Part shown: in pieces, positions 19,014-27,029 of the stretch | Numbering within the stretch: the first letter of the stretch is position 1 | How the letters are laid out: each line of letters opens with the position of its first letter | Source: Oscillospiraceae bacterium | Lineage (GTDB): Bacteria > Bacillota > Clostridia > UBA1381 | DNA length: 57,174 bases | Assembly (NCBI GenBank): GCA_022509005.1 | Contig: JAFLUC010000004.1 | Location: forward strand, 1 to 57,174 | Direction: 5' to 3' | The notes under the pieces: generated by a model | Told to the model about the DNA's origin: nothing | Database searches by the model: none | Seen by the model: the letters and a program-made list of their open reading frames with translations, nothing else | Translations under genes and position numbers: made by a program

Positions 19014-19184
19014 TTACTTCATCTGGAATGAAGTACAGTCCGTGCATTCGATCATTGTCGGGTTTGACTCATGTGTTCCGACAGTGATATCTGACAAAGA
19101 ACAAAAATCCTCGTTTTTACAGTGGTTTCTGCACTGTGTCACAGTACACTTGATACTTTTGTTTGGATTGTCATTGCAACTCAT
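19014..19184 (-). CDS. Small cysteine-rich DUF1540 protein
   Basis: 56 residues with seven cysteines (positions 3, 13, 18, 22, 28, 47 and 50). The spacing IKCTVTQCRNHC...C...IECTDCTSF is the DUF1540 pattern, seen in spore formers. The cysteine density suggests metal binding, but no function is established to my knowledge. ATG 19184 is chosen because AGGAGG (19193-19198) lies 8 nt upstream; the frame stays open to 19268, but that stretch is a long inverted repeat and not protein-like. It is downstream of spoIIE on the same strand (110 bp), so it could be an independent or read-through unit. Confidence 0.8.
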   Translation of the reverse strand: MSCNDNPNKSIKCTVTQCRNHCKNEDFCSLSDITVGTHESNPTMIECTDCTSFQMK

Positions 19185-19200
19185 AAGAGTTTCCTCCTGG

Positions 19201-19255
19201 ATAATAGAAATGGTTTCTATGCAAAAGTGATACGGCCTTTGCACATTTCTATTAT
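19201..19255 (-). repeat. Nested inverted repeat in the leader of the DUF1540 gene
   Basis: ATAATAGAAATG (19201-19212) is perfectly complementary to CATTTCTATTAT (19244-19255). Directly inside the latter, TTTGCA (19238-19243) pairs with TGCAAA (19220-19225). The 3' end of the RNA can instead form ATAGAAA-cca-TTTCTAT (19204-19220), so two folds compete just upstream of the ribosome binding site. Confidence 0.6.
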
Positions 19256-19294
19256 GTGACGCAATCATTGTTTTATGTAAGGAAAATTTTTCCG

Positions 19295-21595
19295 CTACGC
19301 GCTCCGCAGCCGCAGTGCTATGATGCTCATATCATCCTTGGCTTTGCCGCGGCTCTTTTTAAGCGCTGCGTCCATAACCTCACGCGACAGCTCATCCATG
19401 TTTTCAAACGGTTTTATTATTATTTTTTTCAGCCATTCGGTATGCGAAACCGAATATCCCGCCTCAGTGATTCCGTCTGTGAGCATAAGAATTGTATCCC
19501 CCTCTCTGAGACTGAGCTTTTTGCAGTCAGGATGTATATCCGAAACTATTCCGACAGGCGCGCTTCGGGATGTCATCGTCTTTACCTCATCACCGCAGTT
19601 GATAATTGTTTCCGCGCTGCCTATTTTATATAGCTCCGCCTCGCCGGTATACAGATTTACACTAAGCAGATCAACGGTTGAATATATCTCATTATCCATA
19701 TTAAGACACATTGATGAATTTAGCATACCGAGCGCGGTTCTGGCGCTGAATCCGGCTTTAAGAAAGCCGGTGAGAAGCCTGAGCGTTGCGGCGCTTTCGT
19801 ATCTCGCTTCGCTGCCGCTGCCCATTCCGTCAGCGGCAATGGCATAAAACCGGCTTCCTCCGTCTGTGAATACAGTAACACAATCGCCGTTTACCTCCGA
19901 ACCGTCCTCAGGCAGCTGAAGAACGGATACGTCAAAATCAAACCCCGGTTTTGATATGTATTTACACAGACCCATCTCTGACTTTTCATAGCTTACAGTC
20001 CGCCCGAGCACCTCGGATATTACCCCTTCAACAGCAGTCTGCTTTATAACCGGCGGCAGTCTTAAATATACCTCACAGCTCCCGCTTGTGCTCTCAACAA
20101 CGCTCACCTCATATGGAGCGATGTCGATTTTATCAAGCTCTGCTACAAGCCGCTCTTCCTCTTTTTCAAGGAAAGAAAAACCATCGGCTATATCATCCGC
20201 CATTCCCGCCAGCAAGCGATTCAACTCATTATACTGTGTTGAAATAAGATTTCGTGTCGTTACCGCATCCGATCGTCGCAGAATATCACGCTTGTATAGC
20301 TCATAAACATGATTGATTTCAAATATAAACGTGTCCGTTCTTACACATCGCTCACAGAATCGCGGAGGAATATTATCCTCGTCAAGCATTCCATCGGTTT
20401 CAATAATACCTATAAGCTCCAATACATTTTTATATGTGCGTCTGAAATCGGTCTGCCAGCACTTACCGCACATTTTACAGCCGCTGCATACACGCTCCGT
20501 TGTTTCGTCAAGGATCGTTCCTATATCCCCGCTGTATTTCTTAAGCCTTCCCTCAGACACCGCCACAAAGGATTCGTGCAAGCTTCTGAATGCCTCCCCG
20601 GCACGTCTCAGCCGCATTGTAAGGTATTCACGCATACGCAGCTCGGGACTTACCGATTCTATATGCATCGACTTGTTAAAAAACGCTCTGAAATATTCAA
20701 GCATTATACCGGGAGTCGCGATAAATAAAATGGTTCCCGCCATAACATCTAAAAAACTCATCGGAATACTGTACATATTCTTCGCATATATAAAAGTAAC
20801 CGCCGCTCCGCATACATAGCCTATCGCACATCCGATTTTACGGTAACTGTTCATGAAGCTTGAGAAAACAGCGCTCATGCCGTATATACCCATCATCACT
20901 ATACATTCTGATGATGACATAGCACACATAAAGCCTATGCACAGCCCCGTGCAGCCTGAAATTGCAACTGTTGAATAGAGAGCCGTTACAAGGATGACAT
21001 AAACTGCAAGAAAATTCGAAACTCTTACAGGACCAAATGCTATTCCGGCGGTTCCCGCAATTATTACGCCGATCGCAACAGCAGCGCTCACATACTCCTC
21101 TGCGGACCTTCCTCCGCTTTTTGAAAAATCATCGGATATAATTCTTGCTTTTCTGAATACTATGTACATAAGTGAAGCAATTATGCTTTCTGTAACCAGC
21201 ATAAATAAATCATATAAGCCGTTGAAGCTGACAAGCAGCATCACGCATCCGCCGATAAGCACGGACCCGCCGCATACCGCTGCTTTTACATGCTCATCGC
21301 GTTTTCGGTACATTCTTGAAAACAGCCAGAATAAGATCATAGCGATCAGATATTTGGGCACTGCCGCAGCGCCCGCAACACTCATTACGCCTATACACAC
21401 AGCAGCTATGCCTATATATGCGGCACTTTTATCAAACACCGCCGCAAATAATGCGACTCCGAAAGGAAGCATTCCTATTGCCGCCGCGCGCGATGCAAGT
21501 ATTAATATAAGCGACGGAGCTATATCATTAAACCTCGGCGTTCTGATCGGCATCTTTACCGCTGAAGCCTTTATTTCATTCATTGTTATTGTCAT
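19295..21595 (-). CDS. spoIIE: Stage II sporulation protein E phosphatase
   Basis: 766 residues. About ten membrane helices fill residues 25-310, followed by a linker with a Cys-rich patch (ERVCSGCKMCGKCW near residue 370) and a C-terminal PP2C-type Ser phosphatase domain (about 540-766). Catalytic metal-binding sequence is ADGMGSGSEA; a second is LLMLTDGITEAG near the end. SpoIIE dephosphorylates the anti-anti-sigma SpoIIAA and so activates sigma-F in the forespore; it also acts at the polar septum. ATG 21595 has AGGGAGG very close upstream; an ATG four codons later (21583) is an alternative. Its presence is the best evidence that this organism sporulates. Confidence 0.95.
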   Translation of the reverse strand: MTITMNEIKASAVKMPIRTPRFNDIAPSLILILASRAAAIGMLPFGVALFAAVFDKSAAYIGIAAVCIGVMSVAGAAAVPKYLIAMILFWLFSRMYRKRDEHVKAAVCGGSVLIGGCVMLLVSFNGLYDLFMLVTESIIASLMYIVFRKARIISDDFSKSGGRSAEEYVSAAVAIGVIIAGTAGIAFGPVRVSNFLAVYVILVTALYSTVAISGCTGLCIGFMCAMSSSECIVMMGIYGMSAVFSSFMNSYRKIGCAIGYVCGAAVTFIYAKNMYSIPMSFLDVMAGTILFIATPGIMLEYFRAFFNKSMHIESVSPELRMREYLTMRLRRAGEAFRSLHESFVAVSEGRLKKYSGDIGTILDETTERVCSGCKMCGKCWQTDFRRTYKNVLELIGIIETDGMLDEDNIPPRFCERCVRTDTFIFEINHVYELYKRDILRRSDAVTTRNLISTQYNELNRLLAGMADDIADGFSFLEKEEERLVAELDKIDIAPYEVSVVESTSGSCEVYLRLPPVIKQTAVEGVISEVLGRTVSYEKSEMGLCKYISKPGFDFDVSVLQLPEDGSEVNGDCVTVFTDGGSRFYAIAADGMGSGSEARYESAATLRLLTGFLKAGFSARTALGMLNSSMCLNMDNEIYSTVDLLSVNLYTGEAELYKIGSAETIINCGDEVKTMTSRSAPVGIVSDIHPDCKKLSLREGDTILMLTDGITEAGYSVSHTEWLKKIIIKPFENMDELSREVMDAALKKSRGKAKDDMSIIALRLRSA

Positions 21596-21669
21596 TCCCT
21601 CCCTGTTGTGGATCCTATAAATATGGAATTATTCTATCATATCCAATCCTCCTATTATGGCGAAATGTG

Positions 21670-21749
21670 TTGTCGATACATCAGAATCGTCCGACATTTA
21701 TTGCATTTGCAGATTAAATCTGCAAAGAAGGAGAGGGACTCAATGTCCC
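21670..21749. promoter_or_regulatory. Divergent spoIIE-yfcE intergenic region with Spo0A-box-like sites and two dyads
   Basis: TTGTCGATA (plus, 21670-21678) and AAATGTCGG (minus, 21691-21699) resemble the 0A box TGTCGAA. TTTGCAGAT-TAA-ATCTGCAAA (21706-21726) is a perfect 9-bp dyad, and GGGAC-tcaat-GTCCC (21735-21749) a second. In other spore formers spoIIE is activated by Spo0A~P, which fits, but the sites are imperfect. Confidence 0.4.
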
Positions 21750-21772
21750 GGGCATTCTTCCCTATTATTACA

Positions 21773-21801
21773 TTGACAATTTATTACTTTCGTGATATTA
21801 T
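21773..21801 (+). promoter_or_regulatory. Sigma-A promoter of the YfcE-type gene
   Basis: TTGACA (21773-21778) and TATTAT (21796-21801), 17-bp spacer, about 30 nt before the ATG at 21832. Confidence 0.75.
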
Positions 21802-21831
21802 TGTTGTATTAAATAGAATGGGGGCACGGAC

Positions 21832-22302
21832 ATGAAACGAATTCTTGTTTTTTCGGATACACACGGGAATACTAATCTTTGCAGAAATATTATAGACCGT
21901 ATTCCATGCGATATGATAATCCATGCAGGAGATTATGTGAGCGATGCGCAGGAGCTTAAAAAGCTCTATCCTGATAAGGATATACTCTATGTAAAAGGTA
22001 ACTGTGATACATTTTCCTATGCGCCGACACATGAAATAACCGAGCTTGACGGTGTTCGTATCTTTGTTGCTCACGGTCATGAGCAGAGGGTGAAGTATGA
22101 ATATGACTATGCCACAATGGTACGCGCCGCGCAGGAGCATAACTGCAGTGTTGCCGTTTTTGGCCATACACACATTGAGTATGCAGAGGAAAGCGACGGA
22201 GTGTATCTCTTAAACCCCGGCAGTGCGAAATACGGCAGCACATACGGAGTTATAGAAATCGAAGACGGAGCGCCGTCAATATGCTTCATCGAAGAGCGAT
22301 AA
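21832..22302 (+). CDS. YfcE/MJ0936-type metallophosphoesterase
   Basis: 156 residues. Calcineurin-like metal ligands are all present: SDTHGN (residues 8-13), HAGDY, KGNCD, AHGHE and FGHTHIEY. This small cytoplasmic family (YfcE, YsnB) hydrolyses artificial phosphodiesters in vitro; the natural substrate is not known. It is divergent from spoIIE and has its own promoter. The stop codon is only about 12 bp before the -35 box of the following dlt-like operon, so it is probably monocistronic. Confidence 0.85.
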   Translation: MKRILVFSDTHGNTNLCRNIIDRIPCDMIIHAGDYVSDAQELKKLYPDKDILYVKGNCDTFSYAPTHEITELDGVRIFVAHGHEQRVKYEYDYATMVRAAQEHNCSVAVFGHTHIEYAEESDGVYLLNPGSAKYGSTYGVIEIEDGAPSICFIEER

Positions 22303-22313
22303 AAACTCACGGG

Positions 22314-22342
22314 TTGACATACCACCGGTTTGGTGGTATAAT
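22314..22342 (+). promoter_or_regulatory. Promoter of the dlt-like operon with an operator dyad filling its spacer
   Basis: TTGACA (22314-22319), 17-bp spacer, TATAAT (22337-22342) is a perfect consensus promoter. Its spacer is almost wholly a perfect dyad: ATACCACC (22319-22326) and GGTGGTAT (22332-22339) around GGTTT. A repressor bound there would block RNA polymerase. Confidence 0.8.
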
Positions 22343-22381
22343 TAATATAATGGATAATTATACAATTTTTAGCATTGAAAG

Positions 22382-22500
22382 GTGAACGATTCGCTTGCGA
22401 ATCGTAGCATAGTGAACAACTTGCTTGCAAGTTGTAGGCATGTTGCTGAAGGCAACAAATGCCGTAGAAAGTCAAAACGAAGTTTTGTGTAGCGTAGAAA
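22382..22500 (+). repeat. Array of four hairpin units with 30-nt period in the operon leader
   Basis: Units at 22382-22411, 22412-22441, 22442-22470 and 22471-22500 are 30, 30, 29 and 30 nt long. Each holds a hairpin: ACGATTCGC/GCGAATCGT, ACAACTTGC/GCAAGTTGT, GTTGC/GCAAC within GGCAT/ATGCC, and CAAAAC/GTTTTG. Each hairpin is followed by GTAG. The sequence GAAAGG occurs both just before the array and at its end, where it serves as ribosome binding site. Arms differ between units while the frame GT..hairpin..GTAG is kept. Confidence 0.8.
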
Positions 22501-22512
22501 GGAATTAGTGAT

Positions 22513-24057
22513 ATGGTTATACCAAACAGCGCCGTCCGTCTGTTAGATGCGGCTGCGGAAAAATTCGGCAGCAAGACCGCCGTTACCGATGAATATGAAA
22601 GCTTCAGCTTTGACAGGCTGAGGGCTCTTAGTCTTTCTATCGGCACCGCGCTTATCGACTCAGCATCAGAAGGTTATATGGCCGAGCCTGTAATGGTATA
22701 TCTTCCTAAGAGCGGGAAATGTATCGCTTCATTCATGGGTGCGATGTATTCGGGAAATCCCTATGTTCCGATTGCATACGATATGCCGGCAAACAGAATA
22801 CAGAAGATTGCTGATAAGCTCGAAGGCAGAGGTCATATAATAACCGATACGGACGGAATGAATGTTATTAAAACAATGGACATTCCCGATAGCATCCGTA
22901 TCCATATATATGATGAGATCACAGCCCATACGGCTCGCGAGGATGCGGTATATAAGGTTCTCGACAAAGTTATAGACACCGACCCTATATATATAATGTT
23001 TACGAGCGGCTCAACAGGCGAGCCTAAGGGGGTTACCGTTCCGCACAGAGGCGCGGTTGATTATGCATTGTGGGTCAAGCGTACCTTTGGAATTGATGAA
23101 AACACCAAGCTTGGCAATCAGGCGCCGTTCTATTTTGACAATTCTATTTTTGATATATATTCCATGCTTCTTACAGGAGCGGAAATGAACATAATACCGG
23201 AAAAGCTGTTCATGTTCCCGTCAAAGCTTCCGGAATTTATTCGTGATAACAACATTACGGTCATATTCTGGGTTCCGACCGTTATGATTAATGTGGCAAA
23301 CTCGGGCGCGCTTACAGAAATAAAAATGCCGTCACTTAAAACAGTCGCGTTCTGCGGCGAGGTTATGCCCAATACACAGCTTAACATATGGCGAAAAAAT
23401 CATCCCGACGCTGTTTATGCCAATCTCTACGGCCCGACGGAAATAAGCGACGTGTGCACATATTACATTGTGGATCGCCCGTATAACGACGCTGATCCGC
23501 TGCCTATAGGACGAGCCTGTGAAAATATGCGGATCATCATTCTCAACGAGAAGAACGAGCTTGCAAAAACAAACGAGCAGGGCGAGCTGTGCGTTATAGG
23601 CACAGGCGTATCGCTCGGCTACTGGAACAGACCCGATCTTACCGAAAAGGCATTTATACAAAATCCGGCAAATCCGTATTATGAAGAACGGATTTACCGC
23701 ACGGGAGACCTTGCGTATATAAATGATGAAGGTCTGATTATGTATGACGGCAGAATGGACAATCAGGTAAAGGTAAAGGGCAACCGCATCGAGCTTGGCG
23801 AAATTGAATGTGCGGCAATGGCCATTGACGGAGTTAAGGGCGCCTGCGCCGTATTTGATGCTGAAAATGAAAGAATTGTACTTTTTGTTGAAAGCTGCCA
23901 CGCGCTTATGCTTCGCAAATTCAACAATGAATTAAAGAAATATATTCCTAAATATATGCTTCCGGGAAAGCTTATTGTTATGGATGCGTTCCCGCATACG
24001 GCAAATGATAAAATAGACAGAGTGACGCTTAAAAAGTCGCTTGAGAATATTGACTGA
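22513..24057 (+). CDS. dltA: DltA-like amino acid adenylating enzyme (first of two)
   Basis: 514 residues, a free-standing adenylation domain of the acyl-AMP ligase superfamily. Core motifs: FTSGSTGEPKGV (about 160-172), QAPFYFDNSIFD, NLYGPTEISD, YRTGD and GRMDNQVKVKGNRIELGEIE, ending with NDKIDR including the catalytic lysine. It should activate an amino acid with ATP and load it on the carrier at 25611. Cys281 in VAFCGEVMP matches the Cys that, as I recall, favours D-Ala in Bacillus DltA. The position three residues after the GPTE glutamate is Asp rather than Val, so the substrate may not be D-Ala. ATG follows GAAAGGA by about 10 nt. First gene of a six-gene operon. Confidence 0.85.
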   Translation: MVIPNSAVRLLDAAAEKFGSKTAVTDEYESFSFDRLRALSLSIGTALIDSASEGYMAEPVMVYLPKSGKCIASFMGAMYSGNPYVPIAYDMPANRIQKIADKLEGRGHIITDTDGMNVIKTMDIPDSIRIHIYDEITAHTAREDAVYKVLDKVIDTDPIYIMFTSGSTGEPKGVTVPHRGAVDYALWVKRTFGIDENTKLGNQAPFYFDNSIFDIYSMLLTGAEMNIIPEKLFMFPSKLPEFIRDNNITVIFWVPTVMINVANSGALTEIKMPSLKTVAFCGEVMPNTQLNIWRKNHPDAVYANLYGPTEISDVCTYYIVDRPYNDADPLPIGRACENMRIIILNEKNELAKTNEQGELCVIGTGVSLGYWNRPDLTEKAFIQNPANPYYEERIYRTGDLAYINDEGLIMYDGRMDNQVKVKGNRIELGEIECAAMAIDGVKGACAVFDAENERIVLFVESCHALMLRKFNNELKKYIPKYMLPGKLIVMDAFPHTANDKIDRVTLKKSLENID

Positions 24058-24067
24058 AAGGATCAGT

Positions 24068-25609
24068 ATGGAAACACTATACACAACTGCAGTGATGCTC
24101 GTTGATGAGGCTGCTGAAAAATTCGGCAGTAAAATCGCGTTTAAAGATGCAGAGACTGAAATAAGCTTCGCAGAGCTCAGCAAAAAATCACGCGTACTTG
24201 CATCGCAGCTTATAGATAAGGCAAAAACAGGCAGACTTCATCCCGTTATGGTATTTCTTCCCAAAAGTATAAAATCAATAGTTTCATTTATGGGAAGCAT
24301 GTTTGCCGCAAGCCCGTATGTACCTATGGATTACAATGTGCCTATGGAGCGATTTCGCGCAACCGCAAATAACCTCCGCCCCTGCGCGGTTATTACCGAT
24401 ACCTCGGGAAAAGAAAAGCTTGAAGCTGCGGGGATTGCAGAAAACATCCTGATATATGACGAGCTTGTAACGGGAGAAGCAGATAATGCGGCAGTTAACG
24501 CGGTAATACGCTGCGCCTCCGATCTTGACCCGGCATACATCATGTATACAAGCGGTTCAACGGGTACGCCTAAGGGCGTTACAATTTCACACAGAGCCGT
24601 TCTTGACTATACAAAATGGCTTACGGACACATTTGATATAACAAACGAGAGCATAATCGGTATGCAGAGCGCGTTTCATTTCGACAACTCTGTATTTGAT
24701 ATGTTTCTTGCGCTGTATCTCGGCTGCAAAACGGTCATAATCCCCGAAGTGCTATTCATGTACCCGGAAATGCTGTTTGATTTCATGGCAGAGGAAAAAA
24801 TCTCTGTTATATTCTGGGTTCCGACGGTTATGATAAGCGTTGCAAATTCTGGAGTGCTTGAAAGCAAGAAGCTTGACGAGTTAAGGCTCATACTCTTTGC
24901 CGGAGAGGTTATGCCGATCAAGCAGCTCAATCAATGGATCGCCGCGTACCCCGACTGTAAGTTTGTAAATATGTACGGACCTACGGAGGCGACCGATATT
25001 GTACTTTACTACGTTGTTGACCGTGAATACAAATCGGGCGAAACACTTCCTATCGGTATTCCGTGCGCAAATATGAAAGCGATTATTCTCAACGAAAATA
25101 GCGAGCTGTGTGCTCCTGGCGAACAGGGTGAGTTGTGCATAGGCGGAAGCGGCATAGCGATGGGCTATTGGAACTCACCGGAAATAACGTCAAAGGCGTT
25201 TGTACAGAATCCGCTTAATAATAAATATCACGACAGAATTTACCGTACCGGAGACCTCGTATACGAGGCAGAGGACGGAAACATCATATTCCTCGGCAGG
25301 GCTGACAGCCAGATCAAGCTTCGCGGCAACAGAATAGAGCTTGGCGACATAGAAGCCGCCGCTGCCGCAATGGAGGATATAAAAAGCTGCTGCGCAATGT
25401 TTGACGCGGAAAATGAAGAGATATTCCTGTTCCTTGAAACGGATGCGAAGATAGTGCAGCGCAGATTCAATATGGAGCTTAAAAAGTATATTCCGGCATA
25501 TATGGTGCCGCAAAAAATAGTTTCAATGCCCGCATTCCCTCACACACCGAGCGGAAAGATAGACAGACAGACATTGAAGAAGAATTACATTATGAAAGGA
25601 AATAATTAA
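24068..25609 (+). CDS. Second DltA-like amino acid adenylating enzyme
   Basis: 513 residues, clearly a paralogue of the preceding gene: the same order of motifs, with YTSGSTGTPKGV, MQSAFHFDNSVFD, NMYGPTEATD, YRTGD, GRADSQIKLRGNRIELGDIE and GKIDR. Alanine 278 in LFAGEVMP replaces the Cys of the first enzyme; an Ala here in Bacillus DltA is reported, as I recall, to relax selection against L-Ala. The two enzymes therefore probably accept different amino acids. ATG 24068 is chosen from GAAAGGATCAGT just upstream; the stop of the first gene is 10 bp before. There is only one carrier protein gene for the two enzymes. Confidence 0.85.
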   Translation: METLYTTAVMLVDEAAEKFGSKIAFKDAETEISFAELSKKSRVLASQLIDKAKTGRLHPVMVFLPKSIKSIVSFMGSMFAASPYVPMDYNVPMERFRATANNLRPCAVITDTSGKEKLEAAGIAENILIYDELVTGEADNAAVNAVIRCASDLDPAYIMYTSGSTGTPKGVTISHRAVLDYTKWLTDTFDITNESIIGMQSAFHFDNSVFDMFLALYLGCKTVIIPEVLFMYPEMLFDFMAEEKISVIFWVPTVMISVANSGVLESKKLDELRLILFAGEVMPIKQLNQWIAAYPDCKFVNMYGPTEATDIVLYYVVDREYKSGETLPIGIPCANMKAIILNENSELCAPGEQGELCIGGSGIAMGYWNSPEITSKAFVQNPLNNKYHDRIYRTGDLVYEAEDGNIIFLGRADSQIKLRGNRIELGDIEAAAAAMEDIKSCCAMFDAENEEIFLFLETDAKIVQRRFNMELKKYIPAYMVPQKIVSMPAFPHTPSGKIDRQTLKKNYIMKGNN

Positions 25610-25610
25610 A

Positions 25611-25850
25611 ATGACAGTTCAGGAAACAATAAGCGAGTTTATAAAGGAGCATTTTGAGATAGGCGATGATCCGGATTTCAGCAATGACGTTCACCTCTTT
25701 AACGAAGGGTTTGTTGACAGCTTCGGCGCTGTTGAGATAATCCACTTTATCGAGGAAAATTTCAATATAAAGATAACTCAGAAGGACATTACACTGTTCC
25801 CTATGAACACCGTTAATGAAATTGCCGAGGTTGTCGAGAGTAAAATCTGA
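25611..25850 (+). CDS. dltC: DltC-like acyl carrier protein
   Basis: 79 residues, acidic, four-helix carrier fold. The phosphopantetheine attachment serine is Ser37 in FVDSFGAVE. The sequence resembles D-alanyl carrier protein in size and in the DSFG motif. It starts one base after the stop of the second adenylating enzyme, with GAAAGGAAATAA as ribosome binding site. It would receive aminoacyl groups from one or both enzymes and pass them to the MBOAT protein that follows. Confidence 0.88.
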   Translation: MTVQETISEFIKEHFEIGDDPDFSNDVHLFNEGFVDSFGAVEIIHFIEENFNIKITQKDITLFPMNTVNEIAEVVESKI

Positions 25851-25870
25851 AAATAAGAGGATGAAATTAT

Positions 25871-27016
25871 ATGTGGTATCTTGAAGCAGATACATTATTT
25901 ATGCTGCTTATCGCCACAGGCGCGATGATTTTAATTTCGGGCATAACCCGACTGCTGTTTAAAAAGGATTTTGCGCCGAAGGTTCTGATACTTGCGAATA
26001 TCGCTGTTATCGGGCTTATATCGTGGCAGCTGTTAGTATTCAGCGCTGTTTATATTATAATAACATTTATATTTATTAAACACCTGACCCGCATAAAAAA
26101 GGGTAAAAAGGCGCTGTTTGTCATATACAGCCTACTCTGCACCATTCCGTTCTTCTACGGGCGAATGCATGAGTTTTTTCCGCAGCTTCCGATGCTTATA
26201 ACATTTATCGGAATTGCGTATCATATGCTTAAAGCGGTTGACGCGCTGTATTTTGTGTACTACACAGAGATGAATATACCGTTTTTAACATATGCAAACT
26301 ATATACTGTTCTTCCCCACATTCACGGCTGGTCCTATTTTCCGATATCGTGACTGGTTAAGAGTATATACCAATCCGAAACAGCTTACGCTCGATGATTT
26401 TATATCATATGTTAAGCGGTTTATAAAGGGTATGTTCAAAAAGATGGTTGTGCTGTGGTTTGTTTCGACCGCATTCAATCACATACTCGGTATGGAGCTT
26501 CATTGGTACTGGTGTCTTGCAATTATCGCGATGAGCTACATAACCGTTTATCTTGATCTTTCAGGCTACAGCGATATTGCAATTGCGACCGGCTCGGCTA
26601 TGGGCTTTACCGTTCCGGAAAATTTCCGAAAGCCGCTTTCAGCTGCTTCGTTTACAATTTTCTGGCGTAACTGGCACATAACGCTGTCAGACTGGGTAAG
26701 AGAGCACATATTTGTAGTGCTTAACGGAAAACGGCTTAAACGGCTTCCGTCCGCAATGGTCGGATTTGCGACAATGTTCGTTATGGAAATGTGGCACGGG
26801 TTTACTCTCCCATATATTATAGGGGGCGTGTATAACGGCCTGTGTCTCGGACTTGAAAACCTGTTCGGGCTTACGAGAGCCGATAAAAGAAAGATGAATA
26901 AAGTCCTTTATGTGTTCCGCTGCTTTGTGGTGAATGCCGCATTTGCACTCAATACACTTATCTTTACTGTTTCTTCCGAACAGTTTTTTATGATAATGAA
27001 AGGCTTTATCAAATAA
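25871..27016 (+). CDS. dltB: DltB-like MBOAT acyltransferase
   Basis: 381 residues with about ten membrane helices. Family features are FFPTFTAGPIFRYRDW (about residues 150-165), YLDLSGYSDIAIATG with the MBOAT DLSGYSD motif, NFRKPLSAASFTIFWRNWHITLSDW, and the invariant catalytic histidine in EMWHGFTLPYI (near residue 305). DltB transfers D-Ala from the carrier across the membrane to teichoic acid. No teichoic acid synthesis genes lie in the window, so the acceptor may be another envelope polymer. It is 20 bp after the carrier gene. Confidence 0.9.
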   Translation: MWYLEADTLFMLLIATGAMILISGITRLLFKKDFAPKVLILANIAVIGLISWQLLVFSAVYIIITFIFIKHLTRIKKGKKALFVIYSLLCTIPFFYGRMHEFFPQLPMLITFIGIAYHMLKAVDALYFVYYTEMNIPFLTYANYILFFPTFTAGPIFRYRDWLRVYTNPKQLTLDDFISYVKRFIKGMFKKMVVLWFVSTAFNHILGMELHWYWCLAIIAMSYITVYLDLSGYSDIAIATGSAMGFTVPENFRKPLSAASFTIFWRNWHITLSDWVREHIFVVLNGKRLKRLPSAMVGFATMFVMEMWHGFTLPYIIGGVYNGLCLGLENLFGLTRADKRKMNKVLYVFRCFVVNAAFALNTLIFTVSSEQFFMIMKGFIK

Positions 27017-27029
27017 GGAAAAGTGAATT

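Noticed and set aside
22382..22492. A 36-codon frame from GTG through the hairpin array as a leader peptide
   Set aside because: The frame stays open because the unit length is close to a multiple of three. The GTG touches the GAAAGG with no spacing, and the sequence is explained by palindromes. It cannot be fully excluded without ribosome profiling.
22382..22500. The 30-nt periodic array as a CRISPR
   Set aside because: There are no identical repeats separated by unique spacers. Each unit is itself palindromic and differs in its arms, and no cas genes are near.
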